From Rhodospirillales bacterium (GTDB lineage: Bacteria > Pseudomonadota > Alphaproteobacteria > Rhodospirillales > Defluviicoccaceae), in NCBI GenBank assembly GCA_016793925.1, contig JAEULH010000084.1, positions 1 through 64,000 of the forward strand: a stretch of 64,000 bases of DNA. The letters are read 5' to 3'. The notes under the pieces were generated by a model. The model was given only the letters and a program-made list of their open reading frames with translations. It searched no databases and was not told the origin of the DNA. Below are positions 51,119 to 61,204 of this stretch, in pieces; position 1 is the first letter of the stretch, and each line of letters begins with the position of its first letter. The translations under genes were made by a program, and so were the position numbers.

Positions 51119-51640
51119 GCTCATCTCCTGACTTTCTTTCGTTGTCTCCATCGATGACTAGTCGATTTATCGTCCGCGCGGACGAAGTCCAGTCGCCGAA
51201 CGCGTTACGCCGATCATCCGCGCATCTTTTCGATCCGTCCGGACCCCCCGCATATCACAGGAAAACGATCATCTGCGTGTCGCCGATCAATCGTGCATAA
51301 CATGGGAGCGTCGGCGGACAAAATGTATAAGCGTTAATATGGTGATCAGATGATCGTGCAGCGGTTGCCGGCAGCGTCGCACCATCGCGCGCTTTCCGCG
51401 GACACACCGTCGTGAGCTTGTTACATTGATTTGACTGCGACGAATACTGCGCGACATCTGTTGGTTTCACCACCGTCTTTGCCACCTCGGCAACCGGCGT
51501 GATCGAGAGCAAGTATCAATCGCAAAAATGGCTCCCGGGTTGTTGCATTAATAGTCGGATCACTGCTTTTCATCGAGGCGGTTTACCCGGTATGATGAGA
51601 AAATTCAGGCAAAGCGCCGGCAGCGGCGGAGGGGCAGACA
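51119..51640. other. AT-richer divergent intergenic region
   Basis: About 520 bases between the LEA-like lipoprotein and the pentapeptide-repeat gene, with lower GC than the surroundings. It holds a perfect 12-base palindrome GTCCGCGCGGAC (51171-51182), scattered GATCAT/TGATCA words between 51210 and 51360, and the pentapeptide-gene promoter at the right end. Short open frames here have no credible protein features. Confidence 0.5.
51567..51596 (+). promoter_or_regulatory. Candidate promoter of the pentapeptide-repeat gene
   Basis: TTTTCA (51567-51572), an 18-base spacer and TATGAT (51591-51596), 44 bases before the ATG. The -10 box is good and the -35 box is moderate. Confidence 0.4.
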
Positions 51641-52195
51641 ATGACAATGAATCCGAACGGCAGCAACGGCTTCGAGGAGACGGTTCGCGCGGTGAACGAG
51701 CTGTCCGCGGCCGCTGTCCGCCTTTCCTCCGAACTGTTGGCGACGACGTTGAAGCGGCATGAGACCTGGCTCGGCTCCGGCTGGGAACTGGGTGCGCGGG
51801 CGGACCTGCACGGGCTCGACCTGCACGGCGTCGGTCTCACCGGCGCGGTACTCGAGAACGCCGACCTCCACCGCGCGGATCTTCATCGCGCTGTCCTCGG
51901 CCGGGCCGATCTGGAGGGGGCCGATTTGCATCAGGCCGATCTCCATCGCGCCGACCTGCGCAACGCGGAACTGGACTGGGCCGATCTTCAGGGCGCCGAT
52001 CTCCATGGCGCCAACCTGAGCGGTGGCAGCCTGCGCGACGCCGACATGCGCGGCGCCGATTGCCACGACGCGGACCTGAGTGGCGCCGATCTCAGCGGCG
52101 CGGACCTGCGCGGCGCCGACCTCCGCCGGGCCCGCGGGCTGACGTCCGCGCAAATCGGGACCGCCATCACCGACCTGGCGACAAAGCTGGCCTGA
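51641..52195 (+). CDS. Pentapeptide-repeat protein
   Basis: 184 residues. The first 50 residues are helical (FEETVRAVNELSAAAVRLSSELL). Residues 52-165 are about 22 five-residue units of the A(D/N)LxX type, for example ADLHGLDLHG, ADLEGADLHQADLHRADL and ADLSGADLRGADLRRA, which fold as a right-handed quadrilateral helix. The last 20 residues (LTSAQIGTAITDLATKLA) are helical. Roles range from DNA-gyrase protection to structural scaffolds and cannot be told here. No signal peptide is seen. The ribosome-binding site is GGAGGGG. Confidence 0.9.
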   Translation: MTMNPNGSNGFEETVRAVNELSAAAVRLSSELLATTLKRHETWLGSGWELGARADLHGLDLHGVGLTGAVLENADLHRADLHRAVLGRADLEGADLHQADLHRADLRNAELDWADLQGADLHGANLSGGSLRDADMRGADCHDADLSGADLSGADLRGADLRRARGLTSAQIGTAITDLATKLA

Positions 52196-52259
52196 GCGCA
52201 AGGCCGGGGCGCGACAGAGGCCGTCCGACCCGCCTCGGGCTGACGGCGCACGGCAGGGA

Positions 52260-52279
52260 CCGGCGGAAGCGACCGCCGG
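52260..52279. terminator. Hairpin between convergent pentapeptide and exoIII genes
   Basis: CCGGCGG and CCGCCGG form a perfect 7-bp stem with a 6-base loop midway between two convergent genes; a palindrome GGTCGCGCGACC follows at 52307-52318. There is no T-run, so termination is only suggested. Confidence 0.35.
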
Positions 52280-52337
52280 AAAGCCGAGGGCGGAACGTAC
52301 GATTCCGGTCGCGCGACCGTTCGCGAGCGGCCGATCC

Positions 52338-53114
52338 TTAATCCGAAACCGCCAGTTCGCACCACACGGGGGTGTGGTCCGAAGCGCGCTCCCAGCCGCG
52401 CGGTTCGCGGTCGATGCCGACCGCGGTCAGTGCGTCCGCGGCCTGAGGCGAGAGCAGCATGTGGTCGATCCGCAAGCCCCTGTCGGCGGGCCAGCAGCGC
52501 CTGCGGTAGTCCCACCAGGTGTACTGGTGGTCCCGGTCGGACAGGGCTCGCACCGCATCGAGATAGCCGAGATGGAGGAGGCGGCGGTATCCGGCTCGTG
52601 AAGCCGGCTGGCAAAGCGCGTCGTCCCGCCAAGCCCTGGGATCGTAGACATCGCCGTCCGTAGGCGCGACGTTGTAGTCGCCGGCGAAGACGGCAGCGTC
52701 TTCGTCTTCCAGCGCCGCGGCCATGTGCCGGTACAGGCGCCTCAGCCAGGCGAGCTTGTAGGGGAAGCGCTCGCCGCCGACCGGGTTTCCGTTGGGCGCA
52801 TAGATCGAGGCGACGCGCACTCCCCCGGTGAACGCCTCGATGTAGCGCGCCTCCCGGTCGTCCGGATCTCCGGGCAGACAGGCTGCGAGCAGGTCGATCG
52901 GCCGCTTGGAGATCACCGCGACGCCGTTGTAGGTCTTCTGCCCGGCGGCGGCGATGTTGTAGCCGAGGTCGCCGATCTCGCCGACCGGGAACTCGCCGTC
53001 GGGCACCTTCGTCTCCTGGAACAGGACCACGTCCGGCTCGACCTGGCGCAGCCACGCCAGGACCAGCGGCAGACGCGCCTTGATCGAGTTGACGTTCCAG
53101 GTCGCGACCTTCAC
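52338..53114 (-). CDS. xth: Exodeoxyribonuclease III
   Basis: 258 residues. An AP endonuclease/3'-exonuclease that repairs abasic sites. All landmarks are present: TWNVNSIKARLP at the start, LFQETKVPD (metal Glu), FAGDYNVAPTDGDVYDP, DYRRRCWPADRGLRIDHML and ASDHTPVW (catalytic Asp-His). The start is the GTG at 53114; reading on upstream would fuse it to erpA's frame-shifted sequence. It lies 46 bases behind erpA. Confidence 0.95.
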   Translation of the reverse strand: MKVATWNVNSIKARLPLVLAWLRQVEPDVVLFQETKVPDGEFPVGEIGDLGYNIAAAGQKTYNGVAVISKRPIDLLAACLPGDPDDREARYIEAFTGGVRVASIYAPNGNPVGGERFPYKLAWLRRLYRHMAAALEDEDAAVFAGDYNVAPTDGDVYDPRAWRDDALCQPASRAGYRRLLHLGYLDAVRALSDRDHQYTWWDYRRRCWPADRGLRIDHMLLSPQAADALTAVGIDREPRGWERASDHTPVWCELAVSD

Positions 53115-53160
53115 CGCGCTGCCGCCGACAGGGCCGGCCCGGAACGACCGAGGCGCCGGC

Positions 53161-53517
53161 TCAAAGCGAGAACGACGACCCGCAGCCGCAGGTCGAGGTT
53201 GCGTTGGGATTGCGGATGGCGAAGTACGAGCCGATGAGATCCTCGACGAAATCGACCTCCGCGCCGCGCAGCAGATCCAGCGACACGTCATCGACAACGA
53301 CGCCGACGCCGTCCCGGCTGAAGACACGGTCGTCCTCGTTTTTCTGGTCGTCCAGGCTGAAGCCGTACTGAAAGCCGGAACAGCCGCCGCCCGAGACGGA
53401 AACGCGAAAGAACATCCCCTGGCCGCCATCCTGCTCGATCAGGGCGGCGATCCGGCGGCTCGCGGAAGTGGAGATTCGAAGGTCCTCCTGGACCTCGTCT
53501 ACGGTATGGTCGGCCAT
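53161..53517 (-). CDS. erpA: Iron-sulfur cluster insertion protein ErpA (A-type carrier)
   Basis: 118 residues. It carries iron-sulfur clusters to target enzymes. The three cluster cysteines are Cys46 (SVSGGGCSGFQYGF) and the CGCG pair (Cys110, Cys112) in STCGCGSSFSL. The loop VVDDVSLDLLRGAEVDFVEDL is typical of the A-type family. It is divergent from the dGTPase-like gene, the usual alphaproteobacterial order. The upstream region has a perfect TTGACA. Confidence 0.95.
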   Translation of the reverse strand: MADHTVDEVQEDLRISTSASRRIAALIEQDGGQGMFFRVSVSGGGCSGFQYGFSLDDQKNEDDRVFSRDGVGVVVDDVSLDLLRGAEVDFVEDLIGSYFAIRNPNATSTCGCGSSFSL

Positions 53518-53557
53518 TCATTCCTCGTTGGCGAAAGTGCTGCTGGCGCGCACATGC

Positions 53558-53587
53558 GTAATGTGGCTCGATGCGCGATCTTGTCAA
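53558..53587 (-). promoter_or_regulatory. Candidate promoter of erpA
   Basis: On the minus strand a perfect TTGACA (53587-53582) is followed after 18 bases by CATTAC (53563-53558), a poor -10 box. Transcription would start near 53551, 35 bases before the ATG. Confidence 0.35.
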
Positions 53588-53663
53588 AGTCCGAGCGTCC
53601 GGCATTGCGGGCACCCGACGGGCCGGTTGCATACGTCGTGCCACGTTCGGTAGTGTCACCGTC

Positions 53664-54863
53664 ATGAGCGGAAGCGAGAGCCTGGCGCCGTGGGCGTGCC
53701 GCAGCGCCGAGAGCCGGGGTCGGCTCTTCGCGGAGGGCGAAAGCGCGAGCCGGACCTGCTTCCAGCGCGATCGGGATCGGATTATCCACTCCGCGGCCTT
53801 TCGCCGGCTGGAGTACAAGACCCAGGTCTTCGTCAATCACGAGGGCGACTTCTTCCGCACCCGGCTCACACACAGCCTCGAAGTCTCGCAGATCGCGCGC
53901 TCGATCTGCCGCACGCTGTCGCTCAACGAGGATCTCGCCGAGGCGCTGGCGCTCGCCCACGATCTGGGTCATCCCCCCTTCGGGCACGCCGGCGAGGACG
54001 CGTTGAAGGAAATGATGGCGCCCTACGGCGGCTTCGATCACAACGCCCAGAGCCTGCGGGTCATCACCCGACTCGAGCAGCGCTACGCCGAATTCGACGG
54101 GCTCAACCTGACCTGGGAGACGCTCGAAGGCGTGGTCAAACACAACGGCCCGCTGATCGGCGCGAGTTCCGGGCACCCCGAGGGCGCTTGCCCGCCGCTG
54201 CCCAAGGCCATTGCGGATTACGTCGCCGTGCACGATCTTGAACTGAGCACCTATGCCGCGGCCGAGGCGCAGGTCACCGCGCTTGCCGACGACATCGCCT
54301 ACAACAACCACGACATCGATGACGGGCTGCGCGCCGGGCTGTTCGCGATCGGCGATCTCGACGCCGTCCCTTTCGTCGCCGCGAGGTTCCGCGAGGTTGT
54401 TGAACGCTACCCCGGAATTACGCCCTCCCGGCTCATCCATGAGGCCGTGCGCCGCCTGATCGGCCTGATGGTCGACGACCTCACCGGCGAAACCCGCCGG
54501 CGCATCGCCGCGCTTGCGCCGGGCTGCGCCAATGACATCCGCCGTCATCGCCATCCCGTCGCTGCGTTCACGTCGGAGATGCAGCGCAACGATCGGGCGC
54601 TGAAGGATTTCCTCTTCGAGAACATGTACCGGCATTACCGCCTGAACCGAATGACCAGCAAGGCTCGGCGGCTTGTCAGGGACCTGTTTCGCCTGTTCGT
54701 CGACGAACCGGGCTGTCTGCCGACGGAATGGCGCGGCCGCGCCGGCAGGCCCGGCGGGGTCGAAACCGCCCGCGCCGTCGCCGACTACGTTGCCGGAATG
54801 ACCGACCGCTTCGCCGCCGACGAGCACCGTCGGCTGTTTGACGTACAATCGAGGGCATCTTGA
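53664..54863 (+). CDS. Deoxyguanosinetriphosphate triphosphohydrolase-like protein
   Basis: 399 residues. An HD-domain enzyme that removes triphosphate from dNTPs. Visible are [24 protein letters not shown] at the start of the core (in parts), [15 protein letters not shown] (first His), [17 protein letters not shown] (HD pair), and [14 protein letters not shown] (last Asp). The ATG at 53664 fits the usual length; an ATG at 53571 adds 31 Arg-rich residues. Its stop overlaps the TTG start of argS (TTGA). It is the first gene of the long argS-scp-tat run. Confidence 0.92.
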   Translation: MSGSESLAPWACRSAESRGRLFAEGESASRTCFQRDRDRIIHSAAFRRLEYKTQVFVNHEGDFFRTRLTHSLEVSQIARSICRTLSLNEDLAEALALAHDLGHPPFGHAGEDALKEMMAPYGGFDHNAQSLRVITRLEQRYAEFDGLNLTWETLEGVVKHNGPLIGASSGHPEGACPPLPKAIADYVAVHDLELSTYAAAEAQVTALADDIAYNNHDIDDGLRAGLFAIGDLDAVPFVAARFREVVERYPGITPSRLIHEAVRRLIGLMVDDLTGETRRRIAALAPGCANDIRRHRHPVAAFTSEMQRNDRALKDFLFENMYRHYRLNRMTSKARRLVRDLFRLFVDEPGCLPTEWRGRAGRPGGVETARAVADYVAGMTDRFAADEHRRLFDVQSRAS

Positions 54864-56638
54864 ACCTATACCGCTTCCTGCAGGCCTCGATCTGCGAGAT
54901 CTGCGCCGACCTGGCCGCCGATGGCCTCCTGCCGGCTGACCTTGACCTCGGCCGCATCACGGTCGAGCCGCCGCGCGACCCGTCCCATGGCGATGTCGCG
55001 ACCAATGCCGCACTCGTGCTCGCCGGCCCGGCCGGGCGCAAGCCGAGGATGCTGGCGACCATGCTGGCGGAGCGACTGCTCGCGACCGACGGCGTCGCGA
55101 CCGTCGAGGTCGCCGGTCCCGGCTTCATCAATCTGCGTCTCACCGCCGCCTTCTGGTATGCGCGGCTTGCGGAGATTCTGCATGCCGGCGTTGCCTACGG
55201 CGACTCGACGCTTGGCGGCGGCGAGCCGGTCAATGTCGAACACGTCTCCGCCAACCCCACCGGCCCCCTCCATGTCGGCCACGGTCGCGGCGCCGTCGTC
55301 GGCGACGCGCTGGGTGCGCTGCTCGAAAAGGCAGGTTTCGCCGTCACCCGCGAGTACTACGTCAACGACGCCGGCGCCCAGGTCGACAAGCTCGCGCGCG
55401 CCGTCTACTGGCGCTACCTCTGCGCCCTCGGCGAGAGCATCGCCGACGGCGTCGCCGAGCGCTACGCGGCGCAATCGCCTCCGGAATACGGCGGCGACTA
55501 TCTGATCGCCGTCGGCGAAAGCCTGGTTGCCAGTCATGGCGACAGCCTCGTCGGCCTCGACGAAGGGAACTGGCTGGCGACGGTCCGTGAGGCCGCCGTT
55601 GCCGCGATGATGGCGCTGATCGCCGAGGACCTGAAAGCGCTGGGCATGGTCTTCGACGTCATCAGCTCGGAGCGGGCGCTGGTCGAAGACGGCGCCGTCG
55701 AGATGACGCTGAGCCGTCTGCAAGAGCGCGATCTGATTTACACCGGTGTCCTCGAGCCGCCGAAAGGGAAGCTTCCCGATGACTGGGAGCCGCGCCCGCA
55801 AACGCTGTTCCGCTCGACGGCCTTCGGCGACGACGTCGACCGGCCGCTGCGCAAGTCCGACGGCTCGTGGACCTATTTCGCCAGCGACATCGCCTACCAC
55901 CTCGACAAGCACCGGCGCGGCTTCCGCGTCCTTATCGACGTCTGGGGCGCCGACCACGGCGGTTACGTCAAGCGGATGCAGTCGGCCGTCCGGGCGATCA
56001 GCGAGGGCAGGGCGGAGCTCGACGTCAAGCTTTGCCAGATGGTCAACCTGCTCGACGCCGGCCAGCCGATAAAGATGTCCAAACGGGCAGGCACCTTCAT
56101 CACCCTGCGCGAGGTTCTCGACCGGGTCGGACGCGACGTCTTCCGCTTCATCATGCTGACCCGGCGCAACGACGCACCGCTCGACTTCGATTTCGAGAAG
56201 GTCACCGAGCAGTCGCGCGAGAACCCGGTCTTCTACGTTCAGTACGCGCACGCACGGTGCCACTCCGTGATTCGCCATGCCGAGGGCGAGTTCGGCGCGG
56301 AGGCGGTCACCGACGCCGCGCTGGCCGCGGCCGATCTCGCGCTCTTGACCGACCCCGCCGAGCTTGATCTGATCAAGGCCATGGCTGCGTGGCCGCGACT
56401 GGTGGAGGGCGCCGCGGAAGCTCATGAGCCCCATCGCATCGCGTTCTACCTGCAGGATCTCGCGGGTCTGTTTCATCTGCTGTGGACCAAGGGCAAGGAC
56501 GACGCGCAGCTCCGCTTCGTCACGATCGCCGATCGGCCGCTGACGCTCGCTCGCATGGCGCTGGTCCGCGCGATCCAGACGGTGCTGGCCTCGGGGCTCA
56601 AGGTGATCGGCGTCGAAGCAGTCGAGGAGTTGCGCTGA
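54860..56638 (+). CDS. argS: Arginyl-tRNA synthetase
   Basis: 592 residues. It charges tRNA-Arg. The N-terminal Add1 domain is followed by [20 protein letters not shown] with the HIGH-type HVGH (residues 138-141); the second motif is [10 protein letters not shown]; the anticodon-binding domain fills the C-terminus. The start is a TTG in a TTGA overlap with the dGTPase-like gene, with GAGGG upstream. The stop shares a base with the next ATG (TGATG). Confidence 0.96.
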   Translation: MNLYRFLQASICEICADLAADGLLPADLDLGRITVEPPRDPSHGDVATNAALVLAGPAGRKPRMLATMLAERLLATDGVATVEVAGPGFINLRLTAAFWYARLAEILHAGVAYGDSTLGGGEPVNVEHVSANPTGPLHVGHGRGAVVGDALGALLEKAGFAVTREYYVNDAGAQVDKLARAVYWRYLCALGESIADGVAERYAAQSPPEYGGDYLIAVGESLVASHGDSLVGLDEGNWLATVREAAVAAMMALIAEDLKALGMVFDVISSERALVEDGAVEMTLSRLQERDLIYTGVLEPPKGKLPDDWEPRPQTLFRSTAFGDDVDRPLRKSDGSWTYFASDIAYHLDKHRRGFRVLIDVWGADHGGYVKRMQSAVRAISEGRAELDVKLCQMVNLLDAGQPIKMSKRAGTFITLREVLDRVGRDVFRFIMLTRRNDAPLDFDFEKVTEQSRENPVFYVQYAHARCHSVIRHAEGEFGAEAVTDAALAAADLALLTDPAELDLIKAMAAWPRLVEGAAEAHEPHRIAFYLQDLAGLFHLLWTKGKDDAQLRFVTIADRPLTLARMALVRAIQTVLASGLKVIGVEAVEELR

Positions 56639-57612
56639 TGGCGGCGGATTGGGACACCAGCGGCTTTCATGATCGGCCGCACGACGGGCGCGAGGACCAG
56701 CCGATCCGGCGACGATTCGACTGGCTCGTCGGCGGCCGGCGACGCCTCGCCCTGTTGACGGGATTTGTTTCGCTGGCGATCGTCGGCGCCTTCATCTGGT
56801 CGGGACGGGATCGCGCCGGGCCGGAGAAGCCCGCCGAGCCGCCGCTGATTCGCGCCGACGAAGCGCCGATCCGGGTGCCGCCGGAAGATCCGGGCGGCTT
56901 GAACATCCCCCATCGCGACAAGCTGGTCTATCGGCGACTGCCAGGCGAAGGCGAAGACAGCCGGATGGAAAGGCTGCTGCCGCCGCCGGAAGAACCGCTG
57001 CCGCCGCCGGCCGAGCAGCCGGCGCAAGAGGCCGATGCGTCGGCATCGATGTCGGGCGCGGCGGTCGATGATGGCGAAGACGACGAGGCGCCTGCTGCCG
57101 ACGGTCGCGGCGCATCGGCTTCGCTGTTTGCTCCGCCCGCGGGCGGATCGGCGCCGCGATCGACCGACGCGCCGCCGGCGCGACCGCCCAGGGACGCGTC
57201 GGCCTCGGCATCGGCGCATGCGGCCGGCGAACAGGGCGCCCGGGTCGGCGCACCGCGGGCGCTGTTCCCGCCGGGAACAGGGGCGTCGTCCGGGACGAGC
57301 GCGCCCACGGCAAGCGCAACGCCGGCGCAACCGACGCCGCAGTCGACGCCGGCGGGCGGAGGCTACATGGTCCAGCTCCTCGCCGTCGCCAGCGTCGATC
57401 AGGCGCAGGCGGCGTGGAGCCGACTCGCCGGCCGCAACGCCGACATTCTGGGCGGGCTGAGCCCGTCCTACGTGCGCGCCGACCTCGGCACTCGCGGCGT
57501 CATCTACCGGCTGCGGGCCGGGCCCGTCGGCGGCGAAACCAGCGCCCGGACGCTTTGCGCCCAGCTTTCGGCGCGAAACGTCGATTGCGTGATCGTGAGG
57601 CCGGGTGGCTAG
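56638..57612 (+). CDS. SPOR-domain membrane protein
   Basis: 324 residues. A cytoplasmic start of about 35 residues, one membrane span (LALLTGFVSLAIVGAFIW, residues 37-54), a long Pro/Ala/Ser-rich periplasmic linker (residues 60-245), and a C-terminal SPOR domain of about 75 residues (GGYMVQLLAVASVDQAQAAW, YRLRAGPVGGE). SPOR domains bind denuded peptidoglycan at division sites. It lies between argS and nagZ, an order common in alphaproteobacteria, and both neighbours overlap it. Confidence 0.92.
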   Translation: MAADWDTSGFHDRPHDGREDQPIRRRFDWLVGGRRRLALLTGFVSLAIVGAFIWSGRDRAGPEKPAEPPLIRADEAPIRVPPEDPGGLNIPHRDKLVYRRLPGEGEDSRMERLLPPPEEPLPPPAEQPAQEADASASMSGAAVDDGEDDEAPAADGRGASASLFAPPAGGSAPRSTDAPPARPPRDASASASAHAAGEQGARVGAPRALFPPGTGASSGTSAPTASATPAQPTPQSTPAGGGYMVQLLAVASVDQAQAAWSRLAGRNADILGGLSPSYVRADLGTRGVIYRLRAGPVGGETSARTLCAQLSARNVDCVIVRPGG

Positions 57613-58645
57613 CGGTCCGCTGGGACCGCCTCGGGCAGCCATTTTCGGTCTGTCCGGCCCTCGCCTGAGCGAGGACGAGCGCGCCTTCTTTCGCGCCGCC
57701 GACCCGCTCGGCTTCATCCTGTTCCAGCGCAACTGCGTCGATCGCCAACAGGTCCACGACCTGATCGGCGCCCTGAAGGATTGCGTCGGCCGCGACGACG
57801 CGCCGATCCTGATCGACCAGGAGGGCGGGCGGGTGCAGCGGCTGAAGCCGCCGGTATGGCGCGCCGCACCGGCCGGCGCCCGGTTCGCCGCGCTCGCCGA
57901 ACGCCACGAGGACGACGCCGTGGAGGCGGCCTGGCTCAACGCCCGGATGTTGGCCGATGAGCTGTCGACACTTGGCATTACGGTCAACTGCGCGCCGGTT
58001 CTCGATATCCCTTCGCCCGGCGCCCACGATGTCATCGGCGATCGCGCTTACGGGGCGACGCCCGAGCGTGTCGCCCTGCTTGGGCGGGCGGTGTCCGCCG
58101 GCCTGCTCGCGGGCGGCGTCCTGCCGGTGATCAAGCACATTCCCGGGCACGGCCGCGCCCGGGTCGACAGCCACGCCGCCCTGCCGGTGGTCGATGCCGA
58201 CCGCGCGACCCTCGAGCGCACGGACTTCGCGCCCTTCTGCGCGCTCGCCAGGATGCCGTGGGCGATGACCGCGCACATCGTCTACACCGCGCTCGACCCG
58301 GACCGGCCGGCAACGACTTCGGCCCGCGTCATCGCCGACGTGGTTCGCGGCTGGATCGGCTTCGACGGGCTGCTGATCTCCGACGATCTGTGCATGGGCG
58401 CTCTGGCGGGCTCCGTGGCGGAACGGGCGGAAGCGACGCTGGCCGCCGGCGTCGATGCGGTTTTGCATTGCAACGGCGTTCTCGCCGAGATGGAAGCCGT
58501 CGCCGCCGTCAGTCCGGCTCTCGGCCCTCGTGCGCTCGAGCGCCTGCGCCACGGCGAGACGCTGCGCACGGCCGGGCTGGTGCCGCTGCAACTTCAGACG
58601 GCGGCGCTCCGCCTCGAGTCTCTGCTCGGAAGACAGGTGACATGA
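57605..58645 (+). CDS. nagZ: Beta-N-acetylhexosaminidase
   Basis: 346 residues. A cytoplasmic family 3 glycosidase that cuts GlcNAc from anhydro-muropeptides in cell-wall recycling. Landmarks are FGLSGPRLSEDE, GFILFQRNC, the substrate-binding IDQEGGRVQRL, VIKHIPGHGRARVDSH (the catalytic His loop) and the nucleophile Asp in LISDDLCMGAL. The start is a GTG at 57605, 8 bases before the end of the SPOR gene. The stop overlaps the next start by four bases. Confidence 0.95.
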   Translation: MASGPLGPPRAAIFGLSGPRLSEDERAFFRAADPLGFILFQRNCVDRQQVHDLIGALKDCVGRDDAPILIDQEGGRVQRLKPPVWRAAPAGARFAALAERHEDDAVEAAWLNARMLADELSTLGITVNCAPVLDIPSPGAHDVIGDRAYGATPERVALLGRAVSAGLLAGGVLPVIKHIPGHGRARVDSHAALPVVDADRATLERTDFAPFCALARMPWAMTAHIVYTALDPDRPATTSARVIADVVRGWIGFDGLLISDDLCMGALAGSVAERAEATLAAGVDAVLHCNGVLAEMEAVAAVSPALGPRALERLRHGETLRTAGLVPLQLQTAALRLESLLGRQVT

Positions 58646-59331
58646 ACACGGCCGAACTTCTTTCCCAGCTTTCGGTCTGGGTGCTGCCCGTTCTTTTTGC
58701 CGTCACGCTTCACGAAGCCGCCCACGGCTGGGTCGCCTGGCGCCTCGGCGACAACACCGCCTTCAGCCTCGGGCGGGTCAGCTTCAACCCCCTGCGCCAC
58801 ATCGACCCCTTCGGCACGGTGGTCCTGCCGGCGATGCTGCTGCTGCTTTCCGGCGGCCGTTTCATGTTCGGTTTCGCCAAGCCGGTCCCGGTGAATTTCA
58901 GTCGCCTCGGCCATCCCCGCCGCGACATGGTCCTGGTCGCCGCCGCCGGCCCCGGCATCAACTTCGCCATGGCCCTGGTCGCCGCGTTCCTGATCATGCC
59001 GCTCGCCGCGGTGCCCGGCGCCTTCGGCACCTGGCTCGGCGCGAATCTCCTGAACATGGTCTGGATCAACATTCTGCTGGCGATTTTCAATCTGCTGCCC
59101 CTGCCTCCGCTCGACGGCGGCCGCATCGCCGTCGGCGTCCTCCCCAATGCGCTGGCGCTGCCGCTTCAGCGCCTGGAGCGTTTCGGCATCTTCATCGTCC
59201 TCGCCGTGGTCTTCATCGTTCCCTGGATCGGCGGCAAGCTCGGCCTCGACCTCAACGTCTTCGGCTGGATCGTCGTCGCCCCATCGATGGCGGTGGCGGA
59301 CGCCCTCCTTCGCGCCACGGGCGTGCAATGA
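58642..59331 (+). CDS. Site-2 protease (M50) family membrane metalloprotease
   Basis: 229 residues with about six membrane helices. The zinc site is HEAAH in VTLHEAAHGWVAWRLGD (near residue 24), and the second metal motif is in FNLLPLPPLDGGRI. It lacks PDZ domains and is of the small SpoIVFB-like type. The substrate is unknown. The ATG at 58642 overlaps the nagZ stop, and the stop overlaps the scpA start. RseP at 33.3 kb is the other intramembrane protease of the window. Confidence 0.92.
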   Translation: MNTAELLSQLSVWVLPVLFAVTLHEAAHGWVAWRLGDNTAFSLGRVSFNPLRHIDPFGTVVLPAMLLLLSGGRFMFGFAKPVPVNFSRLGHPRRDMVLVAAAGPGINFAMALVAAFLIMPLAAVPGAFGTWLGANLLNMVWINILLAIFNLLPLPPLDGGRIAVGVLPNALALPLQRLERFGIFIVLAVVFIVPWIGGKLGLDLNVFGWIVVAPSMAVADALLRATGVQ

Positions 59332-60188
59332 ACGAGAGGCCGAACATCGACGCGAACGGCGTCGGCGGCGAGAACCGCGGGGACGCCTGGGAGGAGGGGC
59401 CGCAAGAGAGGCAGGCGGCCGCCGGTCCGGCGCGCGATTTCCTTGTCGACCTCGACGGGTTCGAGGGACCGCTCGACCTGCTCCTGTCGCTCGCCCGCGA
59501 GCAGAAGGTCGACCTTTCCCGGATTTCGATCATGCGCCTCGCCGAACAGTACCTGGCCTTCGTCGCCGCCTTGCGCCGGGTCGATCTCGAGCGCGCCGCC
59601 GACTACCTCGTCATGGCCGCGTGGCTTGCCTACCTCAAGTCCCGGCTGTTGCTGCCGGCGGCCGGTCCGGCAGACGAGCCGTCGCCGGAGGAGATGGCCT
59701 CGGCGCTCGCGCTGCAGCTTCGCCGGCTGGAGGCCATGCGCGAGGTCGGCTGGACGCTGATGCGCCGACCGCGCCTGGGCCACGACGTCTTCGCCCGCGG
59801 CCGCCCGGAAGCGGTTGAGGTCGATGCCGAGACGGTCGTCGAGCTTTCGCTCTACGACCTGCTCCGGGCCTATGGCCGCTGGCACCGCCGCCATCAGCCG
59901 CCGCCGGTCCTCCACGTCGAGCCTTCGCAACTCGACAGCGTCGACGAGGCGCTCGCCCGTCTCCGCCGTGGCCTCGGTCACACGCCGGGATGGGAAAGCC
60001 TGAGCCGCTATCTTCCGCCCGGCGCGCTTTCGGACCTGCATCTCGGCAAGCTTCCCGCGCGCTCGGCGCTGGCCTCGACCTTCGCCGCTGCTCTCGAGCT
60101 GGTTCGCGAGGGCACGCTCGCCCTCCGCCAGACCACGCCCTTCGGGCCAATCTATCTTCGTCAACAGCAGCCGGAACAGCGGCCATGA
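59328..60188 (+). CDS. scpA: Segregation and condensation protein A
   Basis: 286 residues. ScpA is the kleisin that bridges SMC heads in chromosome condensation. The kleisin start FLVDLDGFEGPLDLLLSLAREQKVDLSRI (in parts) and MRLAEQYLAFVAALRRVDLERAADYLVMAAWL are typical, as is the C-terminal winged helix (SLSRYLPPG ... RSALASTFAAALELVREG). About 35 acidic residues precede the domain. The ATG start and TGA ends form four-base overlaps with neighbours on both sides. Confidence 0.95.
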   Translation: MNERPNIDANGVGGENRGDAWEEGPQERQAAAGPARDFLVDLDGFEGPLDLLLSLAREQKVDLSRISIMRLAEQYLAFVAALRRVDLERAADYLVMAAWLAYLKSRLLLPAAGPADEPSPEEMASALALQLRRLEAMREVGWTLMRRPRLGHDVFARGRPEAVEVDAETVVELSLYDLLRAYGRWHRRHQPPPVLHVEPSQLDSVDEALARLRRGLGHTPGWESLSRYLPPGALSDLHLGKLPARSALASTFAAALELVREGTLALRQTTPFGPIYLRQQQPEQRP

Positions 60189-60796
60189 CCGCCCCCGACC
60201 CGCACCACCTTCGCCTCGTCGAGGCGATCCTGTTCGCGTCGGCCGATCCGCTGACGGCGGCGGCCATCGCCCAGCGGTTGCCCGATGGGGCCGATGTCGC
60301 CGCACTTCTGGCGACGCTGCAGCAGGCCTACGCGGCGCGCGGCGTCAACCTCACCTGTTCAGCCGGCGCCTGGGCCTTCGTGACGGCGCCGGATCTGGGG
60401 CCGTGGCTCCGCCGGGAGGTCCGGATCGAAAAGAAGCTGTCGCGCGCGGCCATCGAGACGCTGGCCATCATTGCCTACCATCAGCCCGTCACGCGCGCCG
60501 AGATCGAGGATATCCGCGGGGTCCACCTCAGCCGCGGCACGCTCGACGTCCTGTTCGAGCAAGGCTGGATCCGTCCCCGGGGACGCCGGCAGACGCCGGG
60601 CCGGCCGGTCCTGTGGGCGACCACCGATGCCTTCCTGCGCCATTTTTCGCTCGGTTGCCTCGACGACCTTCCCCAGCTCGAGGAGCTGAAGGCGGCCGGT
60701 CTGCTTGACAACGGCGTCTGGGTGCAGACCTATAGCGAAAGCGATCCGGCAGCGCATGGCGGCGTGGCGGACGAAGCGCCGGTCGCGGGTGAATGA
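60185..60796 (+). CDS. scpB: Segregation and condensation protein B
   Basis: 203 residues. ScpB is the winged-helix partner of ScpA-SMC. Landmarks are LRLVEAILFASADPLT, the linker to KKLSRAAIETLAIIAYHQPVTRAEIEDIRGV (in parts) and RGRRQTPGRPVLWATTDAFLRHF. The start ATG at 60185 lies in the ATGA overlap with scpA. Confidence 0.95.
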   Translation: MTAPDPHHLRLVEAILFASADPLTAAAIAQRLPDGADVAALLATLQQAYAARGVNLTCSAGAWAFVTAPDLGPWLRREVRIEKKLSRAAIETLAIIAYHQPVTRAEIEDIRGVHLSRGTLDVLFEQGWIRPRGRRQTPGRPVLWATTDAFLRHFSLGCLDDLPQLEELKAAGLLDNGVWVQTYSESDPAAHGGVADEAPVAGE

Positions 60797-60859
60797 CAGC
60801 ATGGATTCGCCGGCGCAGCGGCGCGAAGGGCCGCGTCTGACAAAAGCGAGAGCAGTTTC

Positions 60860-61171
60860 ATGGGCAGCTTCAGCATTTGGCATTGGCTGATCGTCCTCGT
60901 GGTCGTCCTCGTCCTTTTCGGCGGTCGGGGGCGGGTTTCGCAGATCATGGGTGACTTCGGCAAGGGGCTGAAGGCCTTCAAAAAAAGCATGCGCGAGGAC
61001 GACGAGCCGGCCGCCGACCTCGAACCCGACAAGGAACCACGCCGGCCGATGACGGCGTTGCCGAACGATCATCGCAAGCTCGGCGTCGAGGTCGGCGATG
61101 GGATCGGCGATCCGCTCAAGGACCACGAGCCCCCGCCGAAGCCGGACCGCGACCGGCAGTCGCCGCAGTGA
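60860..61171 (+). CDS. tatA: Sec-independent protein translocase protein TatA
   Basis: 103 residues. TatA forms the export pore of the twin-arginine pathway. It has the short N-terminal membrane helix ([18 protein letters not shown]), the hinge [23 protein letters not shown] and a polar tail. The first helix and the FGKGLKAF amphipathic helix are family marks. tatB and tatC follow. Likely cargo in this window includes the Tat-signal carbonic-anhydrase-like protein. Confidence 0.95.
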   Translation: MGSFSIWHWLIVLVVVLVLFGGRGRVSQIMGDFGKGLKAFKKSMREDDEPAADLEPDKEPRRPMTALPNDHRKLGVEVGDGIGDPLKDHEPPPKPDRDRQSPQ

Positions 61172-61204
61172 CGCGGCGCAGGTAAGGCGGCGCGGACAGA
61201 TCCG

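Noticed and set aside
51255-51512. 85-residue reading frame on the minus strand in the AT-rich intergenic region
   Set aside because: No ribosome-binding site, no recognisable domain and irregular composition; treated as chance.
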